Positions 8,986 to 18,467 of a stretch of DNA of 64,000 nucleotides are shown piece after piece. Every line of letters starts with the position of its first letter. Positions within the stretch are counted from its first letter, which is position 1. Source of the stretch: Emiliania huxleyi CCMP1516 (taxonomy: Eukaryota > Haptophyta > Isochrysidales > Noelaerhabdaceae); the NCBI RefSeq assembly GCF_000372725.1, contig NW_005199434.1, positions 4,343 through 68,342 of the forward strand, in the 5' to 3' direction. A model generated the notes under the pieces. That model had not been told where the DNA came from and searched no databases. It saw nothing but the letters and a program-made list of their open reading frames with translations. Position numbers and translations under genes: made by a program.

Positions 8986-9552
8986 GCAGTGAGGGGAGGC
9001 GCACCCTCACTCTCCTCGGTTGCAGAGCTCGTCGGAGGCTGCGTCACGACGGGAGGGTCGCGACAGCAGGTGAGATCGAAAGACAGCGGCGCTTTCGTAT
9101 GTCGTCCACGCAACACCGCCAAGGTCGCTCGGTCAGAAAAAGAAAAAAATCTGGCATGGGGGAACGGCAAGGACCGCCACCGCACGTTTGAAGCTGGGAT
9201 TTTCCGGGTACGTCATCCGATCTCGGGTCCCTGAGACTGCTGTGAGCACGCCCCCAAACCTCCCGTCCGCGCCGGGGAGAACGGCGGCGCACAAAAAGAT
9301 TTTTTCCGTTTTTGTTCTTCCCTTCTTTGCCTCTTGAGTGATAAAAGGAAAAGCCGCCTCGCCAAGTTGGTCGCGAGCGGAGAGACCCGTACTGGTACAC
9401 AGGTGACACATACCGGTAGCGACATTGGGGTAGCATGGAGCAAGGAGTAGGAGTGTCCGCTGCACTGTCTGCGCGAGACAACGACATGGACACTAAACTC
9501 AAGGGCGCCCTCTCGCGGTCAGCGGCGAGCTCGCCAGGCATCGCAAAACGCG

Positions 9553-10995
9553 CTACAGCCGCTGCACGCCCGCGAACGACACGACGACATTGGCGCTGAT
9601 GCCGTAAGCCATGGCACACGGAAAGACGGGCCCCGTGATGCCCGTCGCCTTGTGCGGGATCTCGACCTCGTTGACGTAGAAGGTTGCCTCGCCCGCATCC
9701 ATGTCGACCACGATGCGGACGTCGGAGGGGATCGGGAACTGCCGGTACGGCTGGTCGTCCGCCTCGTCTTCAAACTGCCCGGACGTCTCCCGCTCGCTGT
9801 AGACGGTGCGCTCAAAGCGCCGGAGCCACCAGAGATTCTGCACGCCAAAGCCGTTGGGCCGGGGCTGAAACTCCAATGCCTCAGAAGCTCCCTCCTTGAT
9901 CAGTCCGAAGCCGCAGCTCGCCTCATCGCCTTGTACCTCATCCTCCAGCAGCTTGAAGCGCACTTCGTAGCGCCCTGCGGCCAATGGCACGCTCAGCCGC
10001 ACCAAACCGTCCCGAATGCGTTCGTCGTCGTCGTCGTCATCGTCGTCTTGCCGACTGCGGAACGTCAGCGTCTTGCCATCCACCGCCGCGATCGCACCTG
10101 GTGCTTCAATCACCCACTCGCCCCCTTGTGAAAGGCGAGGCAGGCTCCGCGCCGTCCCCTCCTTCGACAGCCCCTCGCGAAGCGCCTGCGCGAGCACCGT
10201 GAGTGCCGGGACGTTCTTCATCAGCGGCTCTTGCTCGACGGTCTCGCGGACAAACTTCTGGTCCATCGCCGCGAAGCGGACGTGCTCCAGCAGCGCCGCC
10301 ACCGCGCCCTCCTCGCGCGCAGACTCCGGCTGAGCGCGGAGCCAGCGCACGAGGGCCGAGAAGACAGCCTCCTCGCTGGCCTCGATGTCCTCGCTGCGCA
10401 GCAGCACGCCCATCATCTCGGGCGAGAGGCTGGCGCCGAGCGACACCTCCGCAAAGTGCTTGAGCACGAAGGCGGTCGCCGCCGCCTCGAGCCGCACCAG
10501 CGCTGCGTCTGAGGCGAAGCTCCACGTCTCGACGCAGTTGGACACCGAGAGCCGAGCCTCCAGCGCCTCCGCGACGACGCCTTGCAGCGACGCGAGTTGC
10601 AGCCGCCCGGCCACTTCCAATAAGGTCTGCAGACCCGCCTCGTCGATCGAGCAGGAGCCCGTGTAGACGTATTCGAGCGCCGCCTCAAAGCAGGTGGCGC
10701 AAAGCTCCGGCAGCTCGAGCGCGGCGCTCTGCGAGTCGGCAAACGAGGCGGACCCACCGGAAAGCATCAGCACGCGGAAGTAGTCGGATGCCGCCGCGAG
10801 CACGTTGCGGTGCGCCAGAAAGGCGCGGCCATCGACCGTGACAGTGCAGTCGCAAAGCTGCTGCGCGCGGTACTGCTCAGCGAGAGCGCGGAGCGTGGGG
10901 TGGGAACCGTCCGGGTCGTGCAGCGGAACCAGGAGCGGACGCTCCTCGGCCGGCGTCGAGCCACTCCCGCGGCACGCGCGTTTGCGAGCCGGCAT
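9553..10995 (-). CDS. BTB/POZ-BACK protein with C-terminal SPRY-like domain
   Basis: Intronless 480-aa protein starting ATG at 10995. Residues about 25-145 form a BTB domain (CDCTVTVDGRAFLAHRNVLAA, then SDYFRVLMLSGGS, then LPELCATCFEAALEYVYTG). Residues about 150-270 form a BACK domain (LSVSNCVETWSFASDAALV, then EEAVFSALVRWL). The C-terminal about 190 residues (GGEWVIEAPGAIAAVDGKT onward) contain an Asp run and a beta-rich part with GYxVRFKLLED, CGFGLIKEG and VRIVVDMDAGEATFYVN, typical of SPRY/B30.2 folds. BTB-BACK proteins are usually Cullin-3 substrate adaptors; here SPRY would replace Kelch repeats as the substrate-binding part. That is inferred from architecture. Confidence 0.8.
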   Translation of the reverse strand: MPARKRACRGSGSTPAEERPLLVPLHDPDGSHPTLRALAEQYRAQQLCDCTVTVDGRAFLAHRNVLAAASDYFRVLMLSGGSASFADSQSAALELPELCATCFEAALEYVYTGSCSIDEAGLQTLLEVAGRLQLASLQGVVAEALEARLSVSNCVETWSFASDAALVRLEAAATAFVLKHFAEVSLGASLSPEMMGVLLRSEDIEASEEAVFSALVRWLRAQPESAREEGAVAALLEHVRFAAMDQKFVRETVEQEPLMKNVPALTVLAQALREGLSKEGTARSLPRLSQGGEWVIEAPGAIAAVDGKTLTFRSRQDDDDDDDDERIRDGLVRLSVPLAAGRYEVRFKLLEDEVQGDEASCGFGLIKEGASEALEFQPRPNGFGVQNLWWLRRFERTVYSERETSGQFEDEADDQPYRQFPIPSDVRIVVDMDAGEATFYVNEVEIPHKATGITGPVFPCAMAYGISANVVVSFAGVQRL

Positions 10996-11844
10996 TGACC
11001 CAAAACTCTACGCAAAAGCGCGGCTCGCCCGGGCGCCACCGGGAAAGGAGGCGCAAAAAACGCGAACCGCCGACTTCACTCCAAGTGCTCCAAGTGCTCC
11101 GGTCTCGCGTCCACCCATTTACAAGTGCTTGAACCTAGCGATTTGTTTATCAACGGGCGCAGAGCGGCGATCCGCGAGGCATTTGACCTGTTCGACACCG
11201 ACGGCTCGGGTGCGCGGCACCGCGAGCGCCGCACGCGCACGCGCTCCCACGTCCGCGTCACACCGCACCCGCACGCCGGCCTCGCCGCTCCTCCTCCTCG
11301 GGCGAGCCGACGCGCATGTCCAACCAGCGCTGGGACTCGTTGTGACGGCAGACGCCGGCTGCCTCTCCAACCGCTTCTGCAGCGTCCTTCTTTGCCCGTG
11401 CATGGGCTCGATCCGATTCCGCAGCGTGTCGTCCCCAGCGGGGGTGCTGCGCGGGAGGCGGCCGCGGGCACGCTGGGCTCGATCAGCTTTCCTTAGCACG
11501 GATTTGGCGGACGTTCGTGGCTTCAATTTTACGAATGTCTTGGCACCAGCTGAAGGCTTGCCCCCGTCCACGGCCCACATCACATGGTTTCCGCACGGTA
11601 TTTTCGGATTTTGCTATTTGTTCGTGTGGGGGTATATTGCAGATTTGTCAATGGTACCGCGTCTGCGACGCGGGCGCCTTGCGGGCAGAGCCCTTAGCCA
11701 CCCTTTATATCTTGCGCGGTCAAAAAGTATAAACCCCGAGGCGGACTAGGCAGGCAGACGACTGGCACTAACACAAAACCCGATAGGCACTCCAAGTGCT
11801 CCAACTTCAGCGGAAATCAAGGATCGCCATCCACGCTTCGGTCC
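10996..11844. other. Intergenic with shared motif and an EF-hand scrap
   Basis: CACTCCAAGTGCTCCAAGTGC lies at 11076-11096, 82 bp upstream of the BTB gene, and CACTCCAAGTGCTCC at 11788-11802. The stretch between holds the EF-hand fragment (separate entry) and otherwise unassigned sequence. Confidence 0.5.
11155..11211 (+). pseudogene. Orphan EF-hand exon fragment (centrin/calmodulin-like)
   Basis: The + strand encodes RRAAIREAFDLFDTDGSG, which matches the first helix and calcium loop start of centrins and related EF-hand proteins. It is followed at once by a possible GT donor (GGTGCGCGG). No continuation of the loop or of the other EF-hands was found downstream. It may be a captured exon or the relic of a lost gene. 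Confidence 0.45.
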
Positions 11845-13017
11845 TTATCGGCTGACAAACCGCCCCCCTCCCCTTTTGCCCCGCTTACCTCCGATGGCGG
11901 CTCGATCCGCGGCTGCCTCCATCACCTTCGCCGTCACCGATGTCGAGAGCGCAAGCTCGCGCAGCTCCGTGTGCGCGTTGACCTGGACAGTGTCGCCCTC
12001 CTCGTCCGTGTAGTAAAGCTTGAACGGAAGTGTGACCCCCAGCTCCGCCTCGAGGGCGCTGGCGAGCGCCTCCCCAAATTCTGCCGGCGACGACACCCCT
12101 CGAAGCGGTAAGCGCACTTCGCCCAACGCCTGACCGCCGCGCAGCACCCGCACGCGCCCCTCCTTTGGCCGCGCCCGCGGCTTGACGGCGCCGGCGCGCG
12201 CCTCCGTCGGGGCCACCACCGGCACCGCGTGCACGCCGCGCCGGCGCAGCATAAGCCGCTGCAGCACACCGAGTAGGCCACGCTGCCGGGCATAGTAGAG
12301 CGCCATGCCAAAGACGAGCAGCACTCCCCCGCTCACGATGCCAGCCGGCCCGCCCATCGGCCCTCCTATCACGCCGCCGACTGGCCCGCCGCCCGTTTCC
12401 GCCTCTGGTGGCCGTCGCTCCCCGCTCAAACGCGCGACAGTCGGAACTCGAGCAAGAACGTCGCCACCGAGCCGCGTTATGGGCGGTGGGGGCGGCGAGG
12501 GCGGCCGGAAGAGCAACGGCGGCGGCGGCGGTGAGGGTGGTGGAGGCGGCCGCGGCTTGGGCGGCGAGGGCGGCGGCGGCGGCGACGGGCTCGGGGGCGG
12601 CGAGGGCGGCGGCGAGCCAAGGCTGCCGCAGCTAAAGCTCAGCCGCGGCGGCCGCTCGCCGCGCACCGCGCAGCCAAAGGACTCACAGCAGATCCACGGC
12701 TGCATCACAAGTGCAAAGGTGACCGTCGTGGAGGAGAAGTCGACGACGCGCACGTTTTGGCACGCATGCTTCGGGATGGCGATGTCCTCGGTGTGGAAGT
12801 CGACCGTTACCGTCTTCTCCGCCTCCCACCCATCAACCAACACCTCCATGTAGAAGCCGCCGGTCCACGTGTCTTTGGCCGCGGTGTCTGGATCCTGCAG
12901 CCTGTCCGCATTGACCTCGGCGCAGCCCTTGGCCTGAGCAGAGAAGACGTGCTTCTTCTTCTTGGGTGCCGCTGTCACAGCCGCGCCCGAGTGCGCCTCG
13001 TTCCAGCCGTCGCTCAT
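11845..13017 (-). CDS. Ser-Pro-rich transmembrane protein with PB1-like C-terminal domain
   Basis: Single open frame. The chosen start is the ATG at 13017 (MSDGWNEAHSG), giving 390 aa; an in-frame ATG at 13128 would add 37. After a KKKK patch comes a compact N-terminal domain (WTGGFYMEVLVDGWEAEKTV, then HACQNVRVVDFSSTTVTFAL, then Cys-rich PWICCESFGC). Its strand pattern resembles cellulose-binding-type beta sandwiches. Then follow about 70 residues of (S)PPPP linker as in pherophorins, a Gly-rich part and one hydrophobic segment (IVSGGVLLVFGMALYYA). The tail about 150 residues long contains YYTDEEGDTVQVNAHTELRE, the acidic OPCA-type motif of PB1 domains. No clear signal peptide is visible. 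Surface sensing linked to internal PB1 signalling is inferred. Confidence 0.65.
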   Translation of the reverse strand: MSDGWNEAHSGAAVTAAPKKKKHVFSAQAKGCAEVNADRLQDPDTAAKDTWTGGFYMEVLVDGWEAEKTVTVDFHTEDIAIPKHACQNVRVVDFSSTTVTFALVMQPWICCESFGCAVRGERPPRLSFSCGSLGSPPPSPPPSPSPPPPPSPPKPRPPPPPSPPPPPLLFRPPSPPPPPITRLGGDVLARVPTVARLSGERRPPEAETGGGPVGGVIGGPMGGPAGIVSGGVLLVFGMALYYARQRGLLGVLQRLMLRRRGVHAVPVVAPTEARAGAVKPRARPKEGRVRVLRGGQALGEVRLPLRGVSSPAEFGEALASALEAELGVTLPFKLYYTDEEGDTVQVNAHTELRELALSTSVTAKVMEAAADRAAIGGKRGKRGGGRFVSR

Positions 13018-13692
13018 AGGCGCGGCGTCGACTTTTGAGTTTTGTGGCCGCGGGAGTGTGTTTGTCGGCGGGCGCTTCCCTGTGATCTGTGATCTGTAAA
13101 AGGGTCCGCCCCCACCCCCCAGGCGCATTTTGTACACCGAGGCGGTGCCCGGTGCCGAACCTGTCGGACTTTAGGACAGCATTGTAGATCCCCTGGGCGA
13201 GATTGCCGGTGGTGGTGTCCCCGTCGCGCGTCGGGAGGGGGCTGTCGCAGTGAGTGCCAGTGGTGGTCTACGTCACCCCGACAGCGGCCCGGCGGGTTCG
13301 GCTTAGGCCTCCCCTGTTTTACGTTATTGCAACAGCCCCGTCGGAGCACGGAGGTAGCTTCCCTGTTCTATCATCACCTCCGTGTTCACTCGAGTGGTTT
13401 CACGCATCACACCGGGATCACAGTTCACGGACTGGTTGGGTAGTAGTCTAAGTTTCGAGCCTCGACGCCTAGCGGGTCTAAGTGTGCTGGGGTGCTTGCG
13501 CGCTGGGGTGCTTGCGCGGTCTAAGATCAGCGGGAGCCTCTTACATCGGCTAAGTCGGCCGTGGCACGGCCTGGGGCCAAGAGGCTCCCACCGTGATCGA
13601 TACAGTACGGCGCTCCGCCCAAATTTTCTTCGCCTGCGGCGGGCGCCTACTAAAATCCGGATCGATCCTCCTCATGCCTCAGCAATCGCCGC
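13018..13692. other. Intergenic with CTAAG cluster and a stem-loop
   Basis: CTAAG occurs at about 13448, 13479, 13521 and 13550, roughly 30-40 bp apart, and again in a second cluster at 14200-14290 beyond the following ORF. Bases 13525-13598 fold as GATCA plus GGGAGCCTCTT pairing with AAGAGGCTCCC plus TGATC. No coding match was found. Confidence 0.45.
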
Positions 13693-14211
13693 TCAGCATC
13701 CTCCCCTTCCGATTCTCGTTGCTGCTTCTTGAGCGCAATCTCTAGCCAAACATTTCTCACAAACAGCCTCAAGCTCAAACAAACGCATGTCAGAGAAGCC
13801 TGTGTATGCTGGTCCTCTTTGAACCTTGTTGGCAGCAGCCAGCTTGTTGCGCTGCTTCGTTGCGATGAGCTGATTGGGATCACAGAAGTGCATATCCATG
13901 CCAAAGCACCGCCACGATCTTGAAGCAGAACACATCGCAACCGCATCGTCCGCACTGCCATCAGCATGCCGCGCCCGCCGCTTCGCCGCAGCCGCCTTAC
14001 GGCACGCATAGCGGCAGCACATGGTACGGTGCGCGTACTTGAGCAGGACTTGCGCGCCGCAAGTAGCGCACTGGCCCTGGGAGAAGGCGATATGGCGTCG
14101 TGTGCGGCATACGTTGGTCGGGACGAGTCCAGGTATTTTTCGGGTAAACCTGGACTTTTGCAGGTATACCCGGGTTTTACCCGGAGTTGGCCTTATGTCG
14201 TCTAAGTTCAT
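13693..14211 (-). CDS. Cys-rich zinc-finger-like ORF, unrecognised
   Basis: A 172-aa frame with ATG at 14211. It contains CATCG about 28 residues before a second half CCRYACRKAAAAKRRARH, so a Cys4-type zinc site followed by a basic helix is plausible. A further CEKCLARDC occurs near the C-terminus. The N-terminal 35 residues run through a palindromic stretch (GGGTAAACC... / ...GGGTTTTACCC) and may be noncoding. CTAAG clusters flank it on both sides. It could be a mobile-element protein. Confidence 0.35.
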   Translation of the reverse strand: MNLDDIRPTPGKTRVYLQKSRFTRKIPGLVPTNVCRTRRHIAFSQGQCATCGAQVLLKYAHRTMCCRYACRKAAAAKRRARHADGSADDAVAMCSASRSWRCFGMDMHFCDPNQLIATKQRNKLAAANKVQRGPAYTGFSDMRLFELEAVCEKCLARDCAQEAATRIGRGGC

Positions 14212-14472
14212 GGCCCCCGACCATACAGCGTCTAAGTCTGAGCCCGGCTCCGTGCGGGGGCTAAGTTGAGCGCTCGCTCGCTGCAGAGGCTAAGTGTAGA
14301 GGAAGAGGCAAGAGCCAACCCTCTAGCCCTACTACCCAACCATTGTTCACGGACACGCCCTCACGGTATATAACCCATTTAAGTGCCGCGCTAACACCCA
14401 CGTGAAACAACCAACGTAAATTCAAACCTCCAACGCCGACACCTCTCGAAGCGGCACATTGATCATTGTATC

Positions 14473-15848
14473 TCACCTCTCTTCCACGCTCGCCTCGATC
14501 TGCCGCCCCACATGCGTTCCCCTCCGGCTCTGCCGCACCACCAGCCGGTCTCCCGGCCGCACCTCCGTCACGCTGCGCGCCGACACCTCGCCGCCGCCGC
14601 CCTCGACGAGCAGCCGCACCGTCTCCGCCTGCTGCAGGAAGACCTGCCCCTTTGCGCCCTCCACCTCGAAGGAGACCAACAGCAGCGGCCGCGGCTCGAC
14701 TTTGCAGCGGCCGACGGTGAGCGGGCGCGAGCCGCCGCGGGCGTCGGCGGCGAGCACGCGGTCGCCCGCAACAACCTCCTCGAGGTACTTTGTGCGCCCA
14801 TCGGCCAGAAGGACGTACGAGTGAACCTGGGCTCGCAAGGCGCGTGCGTCGGAGGGGTCCGAGCACTCTTGAAGGATCGCGACGGGGCGTGTGCGCGAGG
14901 CGGGCACCGGCCCGGCGTTGACGCGAAAGGGCCGCGCCGGGACAAGCTCGCCTTCGATGGTCTCGCCGTGGACGAGGGCGAGCAGCTTGGCGGACGAGCC
15001 GACGAGCGCGCCTTCACCCTGCCGGAGCAAGCTGGTGAAATCGAGCGCCACTCGGTCACCGACCCCTCCCGCCTGCGGGACGAGTCATGGACGCGTCCTG
15101 AACGCGGGCGGAGGGTCGGACTCGAGAGGCTCGAGGACTCAAGCCTCCACCGACGTGACCACGCCGACGGCTAGCCCCTCCGCCTCGCTGCCCGCAGCGG
15201 CGCCCGCAGCGCGGGGCTCCTCTCGCTCCGCCCGCTGGGCGCGCGCGATGGCGCCCGCCTCCCACAGCGCCTCCCCCTCCGCGTCTTCGGGCGGAGAGAG
15301 CACGAGCGCATCTGCTCCAAGCTCGAGAGCGAACGCGAGCCCCGGAACGTGGCCGGCGGTGAGCGCCTACTCGCAGCTGTGATGCGGTGAAAATCAGAAC
15401 TCGCGCCCGTGCTTCGTCGGCGGTGGCGCGCCGTGGCCGCCAGCCGCGTCGGGGTGGAGTGACAGACTGATATCACGTTCTCTGCCGGGATCATCGTCCA
15501 CTCGTCCTCTGAGGTGGTGTCGAGATGGACCCAGTTCACCGAGCCGACGGCCGACATCGCCGCCGCCTGACCGGCCGGGTCGGAAGCTTGGACTCGGAGG
15601 CCCACGCGCTCGCCGGAAGGCGTGAGCAGCGCCGCCGACGGCTCGTCCGGCGCCAGCGGCGCACCAAAGAAGGCGGTGCACGGCGGCGCCTCCATCCACT
15701 CGGGCGACAGGCCCGTGACGAGCATCGCGTCCACCGGCGACGCGGCGGCCTGCTCACACTTGGCGAGAGCGCTTGCGAGGTCAGGCGGGAGGATCGCCCG
15801 GAGGTCGGCCCAGATCTGCATCGAGCGGAGCGAGGAGGCGAGGAGCAT
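14473..15848 (-). CDS. 3-dehydroquinate synthase II (archaeal/plant-type)
   Basis: Three exons on the minus strand: 15848-15468, 15366-15145 and 15072-14473 (400 aa). Exon 1 opens with QIWADLRAILPPDL after a short hydrophobic start and ends in WTMIPAENVIS, matching the family's W-x-I-I-P-x-E-N-L. Exon 2 gives ALELGADALVLSPPEDAEG and VVTSVE. Exon 3 gives GVGDRVALDFTSLLRQGEG, LVGSSAK, VHSYVLLADGRTKYLEE, VFLQQAETVRL, and RPGDRLVV at the end. Intron 1 is GT-AG and intron 2 GC-AG; both are phase 0 and exon lengths are multiples of three. The enzyme family makes 3-dehydroquinate for aromatic amino-acid synthesis in archaea; plant and algal homologues exist. The first ATG downstream of an in-frame stop is at 15848. 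An upstream exon carrying a transit peptide cannot be excluded. Confidence 0.85.
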
Positions 15849-17340
15849 GCACGAAGCGACAGCCTCCGGAGGCACCCACCGACCCTCGGTCGAGGTGCGA
15901 TCAGGCGGGCCGAACTCTGTTCACACCGAGCAGCGAGGAGAGACTGCGGTAGACGGCGCTTCAGCCCGGAGTTTATGGGCGGGCGGGCGGGCGGGCGGGC
16001 GGGGGGGGGGGGGTCTTTGTCAGTGTATGTAGCTCTTACGTACGTACCCGAAGGTGAACTGCTGACAGGGTTTGCAATGAGGAGCGATCCGAACGTGGTA
16101 TTCGGGTGATCAGATCACTACCGCCGAAACGCAAGAGCACTGCGACGGATCGGCTCATGCTAGCATCCACCTACCTCGCGGGCCGATGTTCTGGCCCAGC
16201 GAGGCTGCTGCGGAGCACTCGCGGGCCGATTTCTGGCCCAGCGAGGCCGCTGCGGGACACACCGGCGGCTCGGTTCGCTCCTCAACGCAAACTCGGTCGA
16301 GCAAGAAGTCAGGTGTGTGTGTGAAGGCGGCGCGGCACGGTAAGGGTCGGCGGTACGGCGGCCACAGCGGCAACGGCAACGGACGGAAGGTAGGCGGTAC
16401 GGCGGCACGGCGGTAACGGAAGGCAGGGGGGACGGCGGGCTAAACGGCAAGGGCGGCGCGGCACGGAGGAAGGAGCGGCACGGTAAGGAACGGCGGCACG
16501 ACGGCAGACCACGCGGCAGCGAACGGCTGAGCATTGGGCGGCGGGGGTCAAACGGCTAGCGGGGGACGAGGGTGAGGCGAGGGTGGCAGCGGTTCGGATC
16601 ACGAGGAAGTAGAAAGTCGGGCGCGAGCGGCGAGCAAGCGGCAAGTGAGTAAGGCGACGGGAGGGTGACGAGGCGGGGAAGCGGCGGCACGGCGGCAGAA
16701 CGGCAGAACGGAAGGGCACTGGATGGCGGGTCGGACGGCTGAGCGGGGGCGGCAGCAGGAAGGAGGCTAGGCGGCGGTACGGCGAGGGGAGGGGGGAGGG
16801 GGGTGGCGGATGGATCACGAGGAAGTAGAGATTCGGGCGGGCGCGAGCGAGCGACGAGGCGGCGGGAGGGTGAGGCGAGGGGGGTGGCGGGTGGATCACG
16901 AGGAGGTAGAAAATCGGGCGCGAGCATGTGAACTGCGCGCGGGCCTTCTAGGCCCGCGGGTAGTCTCACCCCATCCCCAGGGCCTCCAGGGCTCGCACCT
17001 CAACCTCTCACAGACCAGCGCATAGCGCCATAGGACGTATTTTCTTGTCAATAACAAGGCTGTGCACGAACGGCGAGCGAGCGAGGCGGCGGGAGGGTGA
17101 CTAGGCGAGGGTGGCGGATGGATCACGAGGGAGTAGAAATTCGGGCGATCGGCGGGAGGGTGAGGCGAGGGTGATGGCGGGAGGAGGGGCGGCGAGGGCG
17201 AGGGCGGGCAAGCGATAGGCGAGACGACAGGGCGGCGGGCAATTTGTTCGGTCACCTCGTGCAAGCCCCACCCGGCTGGCGAGTGGGCTTGGGAGCGAGT
17301 GACGGGTAATCGTGGCCGTGGCCAATTAAGCTCCCTGTTT
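15849..17340. repeat. Degenerate GC-rich repeats and dispersed repeat fragments
   Basis: No gene was seen. A poly-G tract lies near 16000. Bases 16050-16108 carry a repeat found inverted at 36945-37010 (CTGCTGACAGGGTTTGC). About 16300-16560 is CGGCGG/TACGG low complexity. Units around GGATCACGAGGAAGTAGAAA recur at 16597, 16810, 16893 and 17115, with GGCGGGAGGGTGAGGCGAGG between them. Bases 17010-17060 hold a repeat shared with 22085-22135, and 17262-17295 a GCAAGCCCCACCCGGCTGGC repeat shared with 19609-19643. Confidence 0.6.
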
Positions 17341-18467
17341 GGACCACGGTGAAAAACTCGACGGTTTTGGGCGTTTCAGAGCACGCTGAATCGATTGGCT
17401 GAGCTATAATTCTCGCCAGCCCTTTCCTTTCATAATTATTGACTCAAAACTCGATGATCGCGCGACTTTGGAGCCGTTATAGCTCAGCCAAAACGTTCCT
17501 CTCGAAAAATTGACTTAGGAAGCCGCAAACGGCAGCTTCTCAAAGCCTCACCGGCGCTTATTCTCTTGATCTTTCAAAACCTAGGCCTGCGGCCAAAATT
17601 TTCTAAAGGCCGCTGCGCGGCCAGCGCGATGCGCAACCAGTCAGCGACCGACAATCAGCAGCAGACTGTGACGATTGGCGGCCTCGTGCCCTCAGTCGAC
17701 CTCCTCTACCAACTCCCCTGCCCAGCCCATATGCCTCATCCACGGTGGCGCAACCACTCTCGCAGGGAGAGAGAGAAAGTCGGCGATCTGCACGATGAGC
17801 TCCGCCTCGTCTGCGTCGAGGACGCCCATCGCAGGGCTGTCATAGCGCCATTGCACATGACGTACTGCATGTTGTTCATTACTTCGCAGGTGCCAAAGTC
17901 GAGGATAATCTCACTCAGCGATGGCGAAGGCTGCACTCCCGGCCGGCGGTAGGAGGGATGAAGGTTAATGTACTTCGCAGTGTACAGTGCCTTCCGGCGC
18001 GAACAGTGCCCGGGACGAAAGAGGAGGCGACGTCTCCCTCGTCCATGGACGGTGTAGCCAGCTTGAGAGACGGGAACGAACGGCGGTGAATCGCCGACAG
18101 CGGCGCCTTCGTTCCTTTCCAGTGAATCGCCGGCGGGTGCCCTGAGCGTTGTATCTGTCGGCCAGTTGCCGCACCGCCGGCAGCAGCTCCGCAGCAGCCG
18201 CCCAGATGGCGCCGGTTAGGACAGGAGCGAAGCCGCGTGGACACGGCTGAGCGACGCCGTGCGTCTCGTTTGGATGCTGCAGGCATGCCGGGCAGCGCGC
18301 GTGCTCCATCCATACCGCGTCGGGCGCCCGCCGAAATCTTCGATTTCTTCGGCGTAGGGCGTAGGGTGCCCACAGGACCCAAAAGAAAATAGCTTTCCGC
18401 CTCAAAAAGGGACGCACGAGGCAAATCTGATGTTGGAGTGTTCCAATAGGAGCGAGGCCTCTTCCGT
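17341..18467. other. Intergenic, no gene recognised
   Basis: Bases 17340-17600 are AT-richer with two related AGCTATAAT/GTTATAGCTCAGCC stretches; the rest is mixed. The open frames on both strands between 17560 and 18460 have no recognisable family features. Confidence 0.35.

Noticed and set aside
16160-17325. Minus-strand Pro/Ser/Arg-rich frames
   Set aside because: They lie in degenerate GC-rich tandem repeats and change frame with each unit; no conserved domain.
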